This document shows positions 41,103 through 52,385 of a stretch of 64,000 bases of DNA, piece by piece. The notes beneath the pieces were generated by a model. It worked only from the letters and a program-made list of their open reading frames with translations. It did not search any database and was not told the DNA's origin. The first letter of the stretch is position 1; each line of letters begins with the position of its first letter. The stretch is from assembly GCA_002914805.1 (NCBI GenBank), contig JXTB01000040.1:585296-649295 (forward strand). Reading direction: 5' to 3'. Both the position numbers and the translations under genes were made by a program. This DNA is from Parasponia andersonii (Eukaryota > Streptophyta > Magnoliopsida > Rosales > Cannabaceae).

Positions 41103-41644
41103 CGTTAGGGTTTTGGTATCTTCTAGGGTTCAGAAAACTTCACAATAGAGCAAGAAAGTTCTAAAATTTCTGTCGAAAAAAAATCTATTTTTGCTAGGAA
41201 AAGCAAAAAAAATCCTATATCCTATCGATATTTAGTTTGCAAAACAAGTTAATTTTGGGTGTGTTTGGTTAACCGGAAAATTGTACAAATTGAATTTTCC
41301 GGTTGGAGAGAGAGTGTGGGAAAACGGGGTAAAAGAAAGGAAAATCTCCGAAGCCGAGCTGTCGACAGCTAATTCTAATATTTGCCCGCGCATTTGATGT
41401 TACTTCCTTATAGTTATACCTACGTGGCAATGGGCCCAGTAGGCAAGTTTTGGGCCTGTGACTAACAATTAGTTCAACTTTCGACCCGACCCGGCCCGGC
41501 CCATTCAAGATCTATAAGTTTCGTTTTCTCCGTCTTCTGACTCGATAAAACCCTAAACAAAAACCTGGTTCAAACCCTCTCATCAGTCCCGTGGACCAAA
41601 GAGCAAGGGTTTGAGAAAAAAAAGCTTTTCTCCATCGATTGAAA
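41103..41644. promoter_or_regulatory. Bidirectional promoter region, helicase / NRPB6
   Basis: 542 bp separate the two start codons. Telo-boxes flank it: TTAGGGTTT at 41105-41113 (AAACCCTAA on the helicase strand) and AAACCCTAA at 41548-41556 for NRPB6. Site II motifs TGGGCC occur at 41431 and 41451, and GGCCCA at 41498-41503. No convincing TATA box is seen for either gene. A perfect inverted repeat lies at 41271-41304. Confidence 0.7.
41271..41304. repeat. Perfect 12 bp inverted repeat in the shared promoter
   Basis: AACCGGAAAATT, a 10 bp spacer, then AATTTTCCGGTT. It sits 169 bp from the helicase ATG. It may be a MITE end remnant (it follows GTGTTTGGTT) or a dyad-symmetric binding site. 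Confidence 0.85.
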
Positions 41645-43593
41645 ATGGCGGACGACGATTACAACGAGATGGATATTGGGTTGGTTCTCTCACCTTCTTT
41701 CCCTGTGACTGTGTTACTCACTTTTACAGTTAGTACTTAGGTTTTGGTATTTTGGGGGAAAGAATTTTCAGTGTTAACTTTACGTAGTTGTTGTTAAAGT
41801 AGTGGTTTAAGCTATCAAATTCACCGTTCTATTGATCATCGTAATGAATTTTGTTAGGGTGCGTTCATTTTCAAACCCTAAACGCAATATGGAGATTGGA
41901 GTTTTCTCCTTCCTGGTAACCTGACAGAGTATTTTCTGCTCGGAAAAAAAGAAAAAAAATCCTTCGGAGATGGAAAGTTTTTTTCCTTTTTATTATTTTT
42001 ACGGATAGAGTTATTTACTGTTTTAATGTCAAGATTAAAAATGATTATTGGGGTAGATGATGACATACCAGATAACTCCGGGTGGTTTTGTGCTCTGTAT
42101 ATAGATCTCTCACGGAGTGGAATGCCCATGTATCATTTCTTGTGATATAGTGTATAATTTTGATAGCTAGCTATGGCTATGTAAAAATCTTAAGAGCTGG
42201 GCTTATGGAAGTTATCGAGCTAGAGGGGAAATTTGTATTACCTTGAATATAATGAGAAGACCCTGTTATATTGCATAATCAGAGAAGTAGAATGCATTAC
42301 GTGGTAATGCATGTTTTAAGCAAGTTTTACCCTTGTATCCGCTGTGTATTCTCCTTTGCCGTTTTGGAATTTATGTATATATGAACACTTCGTATGTTTT
42401 CTGTCAAACTTTATGGTTGGTTACACGTGTAGAATTTTATGGTTTGGTTTGGAGTTTGAACCGGTACAAGTTCAGTCAGTTGTTGTTTTGACTTTTTACC
42501 AAGTTGATTGCAAAACATGCATCAATTCGATTTAAGTCGTTAACATATAAGCTACACATATGGGGGGTATTGTGTGTACTGTTCCTGTGTTCACAAGAAA
42601 AGGCTCAGTAGTGTCAAATGCATACATTGGTTTATTCTGTGCGAAAGTATCATTTAGGTTAGTTCAGAATGAACAGTACCAAGAGTCTTCCACACTATTT
42701 TCTGTCATGTGGCACTTAATGTCTAAGTGATCAATGGATATTTTTTTGTTATATGCAGATACGAGGATGAGCCACCAGAGCCTGAAATTGAAGTAAGGAC
42801 TTTGACTTTTTCATTTGGTCCTCTTTAAAACTGTAGAAGTGAATGTTTGTATTTAACTGGAGGAGTGTACAGGAAGGTGCAGAGGAAGATGTGGAGAACA
42901 ACAACAATGATGATGTTCCTGGGGACCCTATTGATACTGAGGAAAAAGAACAAGACTCTCTACAGCGACCTCGTAAAACTTCAAAATTTATGACCAAATA
43001 TGAACGTGCAAGAATCCTGGGCACTCGTGCCCTGCAGATCAGGTATTTTTCTTAAACCTCATCAGATTTTTGTTTGTCAATCAAGATTAATTAATCCGTT
43101 GACATTTTATTCCCCGATGAACAGCATGAATGCACCTGTTATGGTTGAGTTGGAAGGTGAAACGGACCCACTTGAGGTAGGATTCTACAACGTTTTGTCT
43201 TTTTAAAACTTAACTCGAGTAACTGGGCAACTCTATGATTTTCAGTCACGTGCTTGATGACTCCGTCTCTTGTAGCAACTAAATTGGAAATTTTTGTTTT
43301 GTTTTAGATTGCCATGAAGGAGCTTCGTGAGCGCAAGATTCCCTTCACCATACGCCGCTACCTGCCTGACGGGAGGCAAGGGTTTTTTTGTGTCAAAGTT
43401 ACTTTATTTGTTGGACATTATAGGAGTTTTGACTGCATGCATGTTTCTAGCATTTGTTTTTCATCTTATCATTGTTTGAAGTCTAAATTCTTTTATTTTC
43501 CATTTATGGTTTAAATCCTCCAGTTATGAGGACTGGGGAGTTGATGAATTGATCGTGGAGGACTCATGGAAGAGGCAAGTTGGTGGTGACTGA
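41645..43593 (+). CDS. NRPB6: DNA-directed RNA polymerase subunit 6 (RPB6/NRPB6)
   Basis: Small common subunit of nuclear RNA polymerases, which stabilises the clamp base. Six exons: 41645-41679, 42759-42792, 42873-43042, 43125-43176, 43308-43375, 43524-43593, giving 142 aa, the usual size. The N-terminus is acidic ([12 protein letters not shown]...), as in all RPB6. The conserved core follows: [36 protein letters not shown], then [20 protein letters not shown], with WGVDELIV and terminal [12 protein letters not shown]. Intron 1 is 1.08 kb. The intron after exon 5 has a GC donor (GGGAG|GCAAGG) with a normal AG acceptor; this is required to join ...PDG to SYEDWG. Confidence 0.96.
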
Positions 43594-45075
43594 AATCTGT
43601 TTTAACTGTCACGGAGAATGGTCTTCAAGATCTGTACATCATTAGGATTTTTCTGGAAGATCTTATGAAATGGATTTGAACATTTTGGTATTGAGACTGA
43701 TCCCCATGTACTAGTCAATGACTCAAATTCGGTTACAGACTTCCAGCTATGTTATCCATCTATACATAAGATATGAAATATGCTTTAAAGCAAAACCTGT
43801 TGTGATCGAACTTCATAAATGGTTGGGGAAAAAAGGGTTGAAAAAAGAAGACCCTAAGGTTTGCTGAAAAGATGGTGTTAGATTATATAGCATTAGTTAA
43901 CTAATTTTAATATGTTTTTGGCTATTGCCATTTACACCGACAAGAAATGAGTTCGTTGCTTCAAGACAATATATAGAATTTATGGGAGGTTACTTGAGCT
44001 TGTCACGTGTGTTCTCAATGATAACAAGGGGAATTTACGGGAGATTGTCTTTTGCAGCGTTTTTAAAATTGACAGCTCTCTAGTATGGTCTTTTTGTTTT
44101 TGTTCTTTTGATATGGAAAATCTTTGCTTAGTTTTCCCTTTTTCTCGCTATGGATTAGGGTATTTTGTCTGAATGAGCTAATTAACCTCCAATTTATAAG
44201 AACCAAATCACAAATTCTTTTGGAGCCAAGCTTTGCTCCTTTGTAAAGCGAAATAGACTTTCGATCTTACTATTTCATAGGTGGCTATTTAGCCATTTCC
44301 TCATTGTTCACCCGGCCAATACAAAAGCATCAAAAGGAACAGTGACGCTAAAAACAAATCAAGGGACGAAAGAAAAGGTTTCGATCCGATGAGCTTTTGC
44401 ATAGAATGGTTGTGTATTTATTTATTATTTTTTCAATATGTTCCTCTTCCAAACATACTTGTGCATCCATAATCTTTTTTCTCCTCGTTTTATTCTTTCC
44501 ATGTTGATCCTCTGCTCATTCCTAGTATGACAGCAATGAAATTATTAACATCAACTTGCATCCTTCAGGCAATGGCTAGTAAGTTGTCTTTTCCACTTCA
44601 TATCTTCTTGATGATATTGACTCCCTTCTGGTTCAAAGCTCTTCTGTATTTCTAACTGTGTTTCTCCGTCGTAAAGGGTTTACCATTTTCGCGCTTTCAG
44701 AAACTTAAATCCTCCGTTTTATCTCATACATGCTGGTTTTTAAACAAAATTTTCACAAATTAATTACATTTTGTGTGCACCATCATATGTATGACTTCTA
44801 GAAAAAAAGTACACAGTATGATCCTTTTAATCAAAAGGGTGTGAAAATCTTGAAGTGATAAATATTCCATTTTCAAGGATAAATCCTTTTAGTACATCAA
44901 AACAAACTCAGATCATTTTCTCTATCTTATAACAGGTTAGTCCTCATTCAAAACTTCAATCATGAGCAAATTATCTTGCTTCTACAAAATGAATTAGTAG
45001 TTGATATTCTGTTCTCTCTACTTATTTACCCTCTTATTCTCATCTCATCTACATATTAACACGTTACATAGTAAA
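43594..45075. other. Convergent spacer between NRPB6 and the stress protein gene
   Basis: 1.48 kb, AT-rich. It must contain the 3' ends of both genes. No ORF with recognisable content and no transposon ends were found. Confidence 0.6.
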
Positions 45076-47131
45076 TTAGATTGAATACGACTTGCCTGAA
45101 AAACATCCACATAGGAACATGTTTCTTTGAGGGTGTCGATTAATTTGACTTGATCTCCTGGGACTTGATGCATGAGACGTATGGAGAGCAAACCCATTTA
45201 CCTTTTCACCATCTACTACTTTTTTGCCTTCATAAACAATGCTAACTTCACAAAACTCTGGGGCACTCTTCTTCACGTGTTCTCCTTTGGCTAGTCTTTT
45301 CTTCAGTATCCTGAAAACACAATCAACGTAGCCGGCTAATTAACATGGAACTGCTTGTTTATATAATTCTTATCTGATTCGAACTTAATAGTTCGGTAAA
45401 CTCGGGTTCAGGAATGCTGGTTTCGAGGAGTTGACTGCATTTAAGCTCGGTAAAATTCTCCGAGTTTCTTCTAAGAAGCTTGCCACACATGCACCTCATA
45501 ATAAGATGAACCAAAAAAAAGTCCGATTCATTGGAAAGGAAAAAGTGCAGAAGAGTACCTTAAATTGGGTGGTTTTTTTATTCCCATAACGAGATTGGTA
45601 ATGTTATGAAAAGTAATGAGATCAACAATTGCTTTTGTTGTGGCATTGTGCTCAACTAGCACTGTGTCAACTTTTACCTGCCAGAAACCAGTCTGTTACA
45701 AGGCTTTTATGAACACATAATGAAGGTTTTTGTCATTAATTTCGATCGATATTTTTCGCATAAAGTCGAGTTAATTACTCGCACCTTAGCATCATTGCAC
45801 AGTGTGATGTACTTCTGCAAAAGGTTCCTCCTCCTGTTTTCCTCTTCATCCAAGTAAAATCTCACTTGGTCTTGTGTTAACTGGCTTCTTGATAGTTTTC
45901 CAACTGTTACCAAATATTTCAGCAGAAGAAACGCAGGGCACAACACTTACTATTTGGCTTGATATAGTTACATTAGTGCTAATATTATATACTGTGCTTT
46001 AATAAAATACTCTTCTGAGGTTGCTTCAATGTATGTATATACACATTATATCTGCAATAGTATATGAATATAATTTTTATAACAACACACTTTTTTCCTT
46101 TCACTTTTTAAGAAGTAATATATTATTTCAATTAGACCCCTCTTACGATCTGGATTGCTTTTCCATGAAACAGTTCTCATTCCATGTATGGAAAGTATTA
46201 CTTATCCATTTATTTTCATAATAAAATATCAAACATGCAGAGGATTTATGGCAGTCAACATGGTTAACATCTGCCTCAAATTAGTTCACTACCTACTTTT
46301 GCTCTTTAAAAAAAAAATAATAACAATATAATATAGCTTATTTTTTGAAAAAGGAAAGAAGAACAAAGAGAAAAGTAGAAATTTTCACTTCTGCTGATCA
46401 TACAGATCAAACATTTTTCTTCAGGGACATTCTTCCTTTTGGAACCGAAAGAGTGAAAAACCAATTAAGAAAAAAACCTTAGTTAATCAATTTTAAAGCC
46501 TTAAAAAAGGCACTTAATCAAACAGAAAACAGAAAAACAAAGAAAACCCAAGAAAGCAAAACTGATATTTTAACACATGGAAAAAGAATAGAGAACCAAA
46601 GGAACAATTTAATTAAGTAAGAGCTAACTCACCAGGTGTAGGGATGTATGTGACAGGGGGGTAAATATGGACGAGATAAACCTTAGCACCAGGAGAAACG
46701 ACATGCTCAATAGCCCATTTCACAACATCTGAGTCGTCTTTACCAACGGCAACATAAACATCGTCGTTTGCCCCCGCCACACGATCTCTTCTAGTGCTAA
46801 TAGTAACACTCTTGCTGAAATGATGTTCCTCATCTAATTCCACTATCTCAGAACCATTGTGTCTTGTACTCGTTTCAAGGCTCCGGCTATGGTGCCCTTG
46901 ATCTCCTTCTTCCACTATCCCAAAACCATTCTCTCTTGGACTCGTTTCAAGGCTCCGGATACGGTGTCCTTGATTTCCTTCTTCGAGTATCTCAAAACCA
47001 TTCTCTCTTGGACTCGTTTCAAGGCTCCGGCTATGTTGTCCTTGATGTCCTTCCTCCACTATTTCAGGAGACATCATTCTAATACTGTCATAGTACTTCT
47101 TAGCAGATGGCATAGAATCTCCATCTTCCAT
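45076..47131 (-). CDS. Universal stress protein (UspA) family protein with repeated N-terminus
   Basis: Plant USP-domain protein of the adenine-nucleotide alpha-hydrolase-like fold; stress role inferred from the family. Four exons: 47131-46633, 45903-45785, 45677-45559, 45310-45076, all GT-AG, 323 aa. Residues 1-21 lead into four 24-residue repeats (22-117). The USP domain starts near residue 121 (DDVYVAVGKDDSDVVKWAIEH) and includes VYLVHIYPPV, ITNLVMGIKK and VKKSAPEFCEV. An insertion-like middle (QDQVRFYLDEEENRRRNLLQ) is typical of this plant subgroup. The C-terminus is FLCGCFSGKSYSI. The ATP-binding G-x2-G-x9-G(S/T) is not obvious, so nucleotide binding is uncertain. Confidence 0.9.
46781..47068 (-). 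repeat. Four 72 bp (24-residue) repeats in the stress protein exon 1
   Basis: The unit is (P/F/S)-E-I-V-E-E-G-x-Q-G-x-x-S-R-S-L-E-T-S-P-R-E-N-G. Units 1-3 are close copies and unit 4 is diverged. The reading frame is kept because the unit is exactly 72 bp. Confidence 0.92.
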
Positions 47132-47379
47132 TTCCCCTGTTTTTTTGCCCTGGTTTTGCTCTGTTTTTACTCTTTTTTTTTTTTTTTTGCTCTGTTTTGC
47201 ACTTTCTCAAAAAGGCAAAACGAGCAAAAATAGACACGTAAAAGAAGAAAGAAGAAAAAGGGTACAAGAAGATAATTGTTTGGAGAGCGAAAATAATAAA
47301 ATTGGGTCTTAGTGGGTTGTGAGCTTGATAAGGAATATAAGAGTCAATGCCGTGAGAGCCAAACAGAGAGAGAGAGAGC

Positions 47380-47412
<33 letters not shown>

Positions 47413-50400
47413 GAGAGAGATTCTGTTTTGTCAAGTTTTGCAGGCTAGATTAGATAGTTAGCTAGGGGCTCCTTGGATATGTCACTCATCACCTTGTGCC
47501 ACCCTTTATTTTCCCTTTTTAGTTGTTCCTTAGCTAGCTTTTTGATATTTGAAAGAAGCACTTGTTTGTTTTTATTAAAAATTTTTTTAAAAAAAAAATT
47601 CTTGTTTTCTTCTCCTCCATATTGTCTGGTTTAGAACTACTACTAGTTTATTCACCTTGAGTTTGCGAAGGAATCACCTTTTTCTATGGCTCTTTCTATG
47701 GTTTTGTTACGTTGTGTGGTGCTTAATTATATTGTATATTCACATTGTCTCCTTGAATATTGATCGATCTTTTACGGTGAGATCGGCGTGAGGCACAGCT
47801 GCATACCCCTAGAGGTGAATTTCTTTTAATAGGGGACGGATTTAGGAGAGTAACGAAGACACAGAATGAATGTCACATAAGTTTTATAGAGTGCGAGAGA
47901 CTTGAGATTATTAATTCATCTTCTTCGTAGTGAAATATTTATTGATAAAATCTATATTAAGAGCTAAGCACCATTGGTTTTTTTTTTTTTTTTTTTAAAA
48001 GGTCTATGTGGTTAAAAACCTGGCTTTGCTTGCATGAGTTTCAACCAAAGTGGTTGCCTAGTTTTTTCACTTTAGCTAAGCATTTGTCCCTTCCAGCCAA
48101 GAAGGGAAAAAAAAAAAAGAAAAGAAAATTCTCTCTTTCTTTCTTCTTCTTCTTCTTCCATTTTTTTTTTTTTTCCTGAGGGGTAACTGAGTAGGGGAGG
48201 GGGGAGGAGGGTGGGGATCCAGTCTCATGATGAGAATTTTTGTTTTCAAATATGGTAACTCAATTTTGTTACTTCAACTAAGCTTTTGTCTCTATATGAT
48301 ATTTCATATTTTACTATCCCTGATGGAATCAAGCTTAGGTCTTAAATCAGATATGATCTTATCATCTTAACGTAATACATGATATAATTAGTATTATTTA
48401 GGTTGAATTTAAGCTTGATTAGTCTGTTTTGAAAGTCAAAAAACTACAATGAATGTGGACTTAATCTTGTGAAGTAATTTCTAGCAACCATAGTAATAAA
48501 AGAGGAAAGAATGCATGCACTCCATTTTCAGAACTCAGTAATTATGTTTCGTTTCATCTAATTCCAGCTAGCTAATAAGAAATCCATCAAACATAAACTT
48601 TGGACTTCTCCATTGGCTTCATTGGATTCCTTATTGTCCTACAAACTACAACAAAAATACCTTGTTCTTGTTAGGAATGAAAAGTAGTATTCATTAATCT
48701 AAAAGAAAAACAGAAAAGCAAATTTTAGTTAATATTAGTTTAGTACCTTGGGATATCCTAACTATACCGGTCTTTCTTGTAAACACCCCCATTTTTCTTA
48801 GAAGGAATCTTTTTCGTAAATTTTGGGCGATGGCTTGATGGTGTTTGGTGAGGGCACAATGAGCCTGTTAGTTACTATTTTAGATTCATTCGCATCCAAA
48901 ATTCAGGATCCTTTATTTCTCTCATTCACTTTCATTTTCTATAACAATATAATGCACTTAATATAATATAATACGTTACCAATTTCTATAACAATATAAT
49001 GCACCTAATATAATATAATGCGTTACCAACTGTAGCCTCAAATATCAACCATTTTATTACCTCATTACAACAAGATACATGGTGAATACCTTGTTTATTG
49101 GAGCAAATTTTGAGTATTAACAAGCATTATGATGTGGTAAACTAGTCTTGTTGAACTCTTCTCTCCTAAGAAAAGATTTACAAACACTTCCAAACAATTT
49201 TTGGACTAAATAGAAACTCAATTGAATACTTTACCATACTACTTGCAAGTTGCAAAAGCAGACATTTCAATTTTGTAGTCCCCAAAATTTATGGACTTTT
49301 GTTTGGAAAAAAAATTGTATGTTTGGTTTACCAATTCAAATGAGTGTATTTAAATAGAAATTTTAAAATGAGTTATAATTGAAATAAAAGATATTTGAAT
49401 AGAAAAATAATAGAACGAGTTTTAATTAAAATGAGAGTATTGGAATGGATCATTCAAAAACACATCATTCCCTCCATTCTCATTGAAGATATAAAAAATT
49501 TAATTCAATAATTAATGTGACTGATTAATCATTTGAATGAAAAATCTAAATTGTTGAAATAAATACATATTCTAAAAAATTATTTGAATAGAAAAATTAG
49601 AATTATTAAAATAAACACTCATTCAAATAAATTTTCCATTCCAATGAAATAGAATAATTTCGCCAAATAAATTTTTTATCCTTTCTCTTTCTCCTTTTAG
49701 TTTGTTGCTCAAAGTTTTTTAATATTATGTGGATAAGAATTGGTGGGCAACCCTACCAATTGCCTCCTTGTTACTTATTCTGTTATTTGGGTTTTTCCTT
49801 TGAATCCTATTATGTTTGTCTTTATTTCTTATTATGGGCTCTAGGCATTTTAGCTAGCGATGACACATTCTTCCACTAATTTAAGGCTAGGGTGGGAATA
49901 AAGACTAACCCTGAGGCAATAATTGCACACTTGAACCTGAATTTAGGGCTAGATTGCTGAAAGCCCAAATGGATATCTAGGATGAATTGCTCATTTCTTG
50001 AAGCCCAAATGCCTAATTTGAATCCTTGCACACTACTGATTAAATGATGTGACAAGTAAGTTGTGATTTCATCTAGATTACTTTAAGACCATCGTATTAA
50101 TTGAAAAAAAAATTTAGCAGTTCACTCTACACTCTACTCTATAAAATTTAATGGAATTGTCCCTGCTATTTGTTTAAAAGGGTATTCATGTTATTAGTTA
50201 CTTATTCATTGGGTTTGTCTGACCAATTATAATAAAAAGACCACTAGGATCCTTTTCTCCAAAGGATAAGGTATAAGGAAGAGTAAATAATATCAAGAAG
50301 TACATCCCTTTTCTCCTTTTTTTCCCCCTTTTTTGATACTTGAATATCTCTAGTCATTTTAGTGCTATCAGGATATTGACTTCTCAAGAGGTAAAATCCA

Positions 50401-52308
50401 AAACAGTATGTAATAACGTGAATTTTATGTTTTTTCAAGGCCCTTTTAAGGGTATTCATAAATCATTTCACTACCTTTTGACCTTTGAGATGAACGAACT
50501 ACACAACAATTATTTAATTAAAGGTATTTCAAATTGCATTGCATACTAACAAGAGACTCTCTAAATTCAGGGAGAATATCCTGCCCCCATATAGCACTCT
50601 CTTCTTTTTTCCACTTACATGTGCTTTTCTCATCATACTTCCAAATAAATAAATGTATATAATATATATGTTCGTAAATATAAAAACAAAAACAAAAAAA
50701 AAAAACCTTGTTTGGTTGAGGAATATGAGTTATTGAGTTTTATGGCAGGTGTGGGTGTGAGAATGTGCATGTTATGTACGTGTTGGAGAAGTCAGAGAAA
50801 GAAACAGCCGAGAATTGAGAAATCACAAGCAGCCTCAGCTTCATACGTGGCCTTGGAGTCACTCAACACTGCTCTCTTTTCTTTAAATAATAATAAAAAG
50901 AAAGGGAAAAACAACTCTTACTTCTCTCTATAGTCTTTTGTCTTTCTATTTCACATTTACACTATGCCCTCGTTTTTTCTTTTAGAAAATGATTAATACA
51001 ATGCCATTTTCCGTGAACAATTTTAAGCACCAAAAATCTCAACATGCTGCCTTAAGCCATTAGTAGGAAGCAAGTTTAGGACTCTCATAAAAGCCCTTTA
51101 TACACAGAGTAGAAAAATCCAAGTCTTATTTATTTTATTTTCTTTCAATTATTATTAATACTGTGATCTCGTGGTCCACAAGCAATGATTACTTTTCAGG
51201 CCACATTGGGTGAACTACCTTAAACTGGTCCATAAAGCTCATCCTACATAATTCTTAGTATCTATTTTGTACCAAGGGATGTAATTAAGGAGTTAAAACA
51301 TTACACAAATTGTAAATCTAGATATAATAGCCTTGTGCATGATCGAGCTATAAGGTATAAAATAAATTAGAGGAGTACAAATATGCAAAGTCAACCTAGC
51401 TGATGGCTAGAGAATCAGAACATAAATCATGCTAGTGGTAATTGCTAGTTGCAACTTACACGTGGCTGATCTAAAAGGTGGTGTGTCTATGCCTTGATAT
51501 GGGATTTAGTTGTGGAAGATTCTGATTTATCCTTTTTTTTTAATGTCGAGAAACGCTGCGTTCTGACCAATTGTACCCCTTTGTTAGTGTGGAGTTCAAG
51601 TGGTTTTTATTATTGGATCGGTTCCATATAATGAATGACTAAAATCTCTCAATTTTTGTGAGTTTCTTTAAGAAAAAATACAAAAGAATACCTTCTACTT
51701 TACAAGACTAATAACTCGTTTCTAACCGCAATTTTTTCTCAATGATCAAGACCCAGAAAAGGAGATTCCTAGTAGGATGGACCATAAGTCCACTATCTTA
51801 AATAGGACCCCTTTAACAGGGGAAAAAAAAAGGATAATGACACAATGCTAGAACTGATAACAACTTGTACAAACCTACAAGGAAAAACTTAAACTACCTG
51901 AGTATGATCAATTTAAGATCTATGTGTCATTGGGTAACAGAGAAACGTCAGATAGTGGTGTGTCTCACAATATTAATTAGAAACATTGATAATTAGTTTA
52001 CAGTAATGAGAATCCAAAACGTAGATTGTGTCTTTATCCCAATCATGTACATAAACACATAGCCCATATGCATAATCTAGGCTTTTGGAAGTGCAAAAGG
52101 AAGTTATCACAAATATTGAAAATGAACGAGTTATTGTGATCCACATAATCCAACATTCATATATTGATGTTAGCACTGACAATCGTCTAATATGATTGCC
52201 AACAATAAGGAAGTAGCCATGTAATTGATAGGCACTTGTGGAAGTTGGGGGTCTATGTTTGAGATCACCTAGTGGTGTCAACTTCAAGCTTTCTTTCCAC
52301 AAATCTCT
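47132..52308. other. 5.2 kb intergenic region
   Basis: The left end holds the 5' leader and promoter of the stress protein gene, with a (GA)n run at about 47367-47430. The right end is the FRO promoter. Between them are poly-A/T tracts, a 47 bp tandem duplication (48937-49030) and AT-rich DNA with TTTGG/CCAAA ends (49310-49690) that may be a decayed MITE. The 73-codon ORF at 50712 has no recognisable motif. Confidence 0.6.
48937..49030. repeat. Two-copy 47 bp tandem duplication
   Basis: TTCTATAACAATATAATGCA starts at 48937 and again at 48984. Each copy ends GTTACCAA and the two differ by a couple of bases. Confidence 0.88.
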
Positions 52309-52314
52309 TATATA
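52309..52314 (+). promoter_or_regulatory. TATA box of the FRO gene
   Basis: TATATA (in CTTATATAGATATCC) lies 77 bp before the ATG at 52386. It decides the start: the in-frame region upstream of it (from a GTG at 52272) would lie before the transcription start. Confidence 0.55.
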
Positions 52315-52385
52315 GATATCCTTTCCATACAAGGAGAGTTCAAAAGACCACCTCCCTTTTGGAACAATTTTGGTTGATAACAGAC

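Noticed and set aside
50712..50933. Small 73-codon plus ORF
   Set aside because: Low-complexity tail, no family resemblance and no promoter signals.
52272..52385. Longer FRO N-terminus
   Set aside because: The frame opens with GTG, not ATG, and lies partly upstream of the TATA box.
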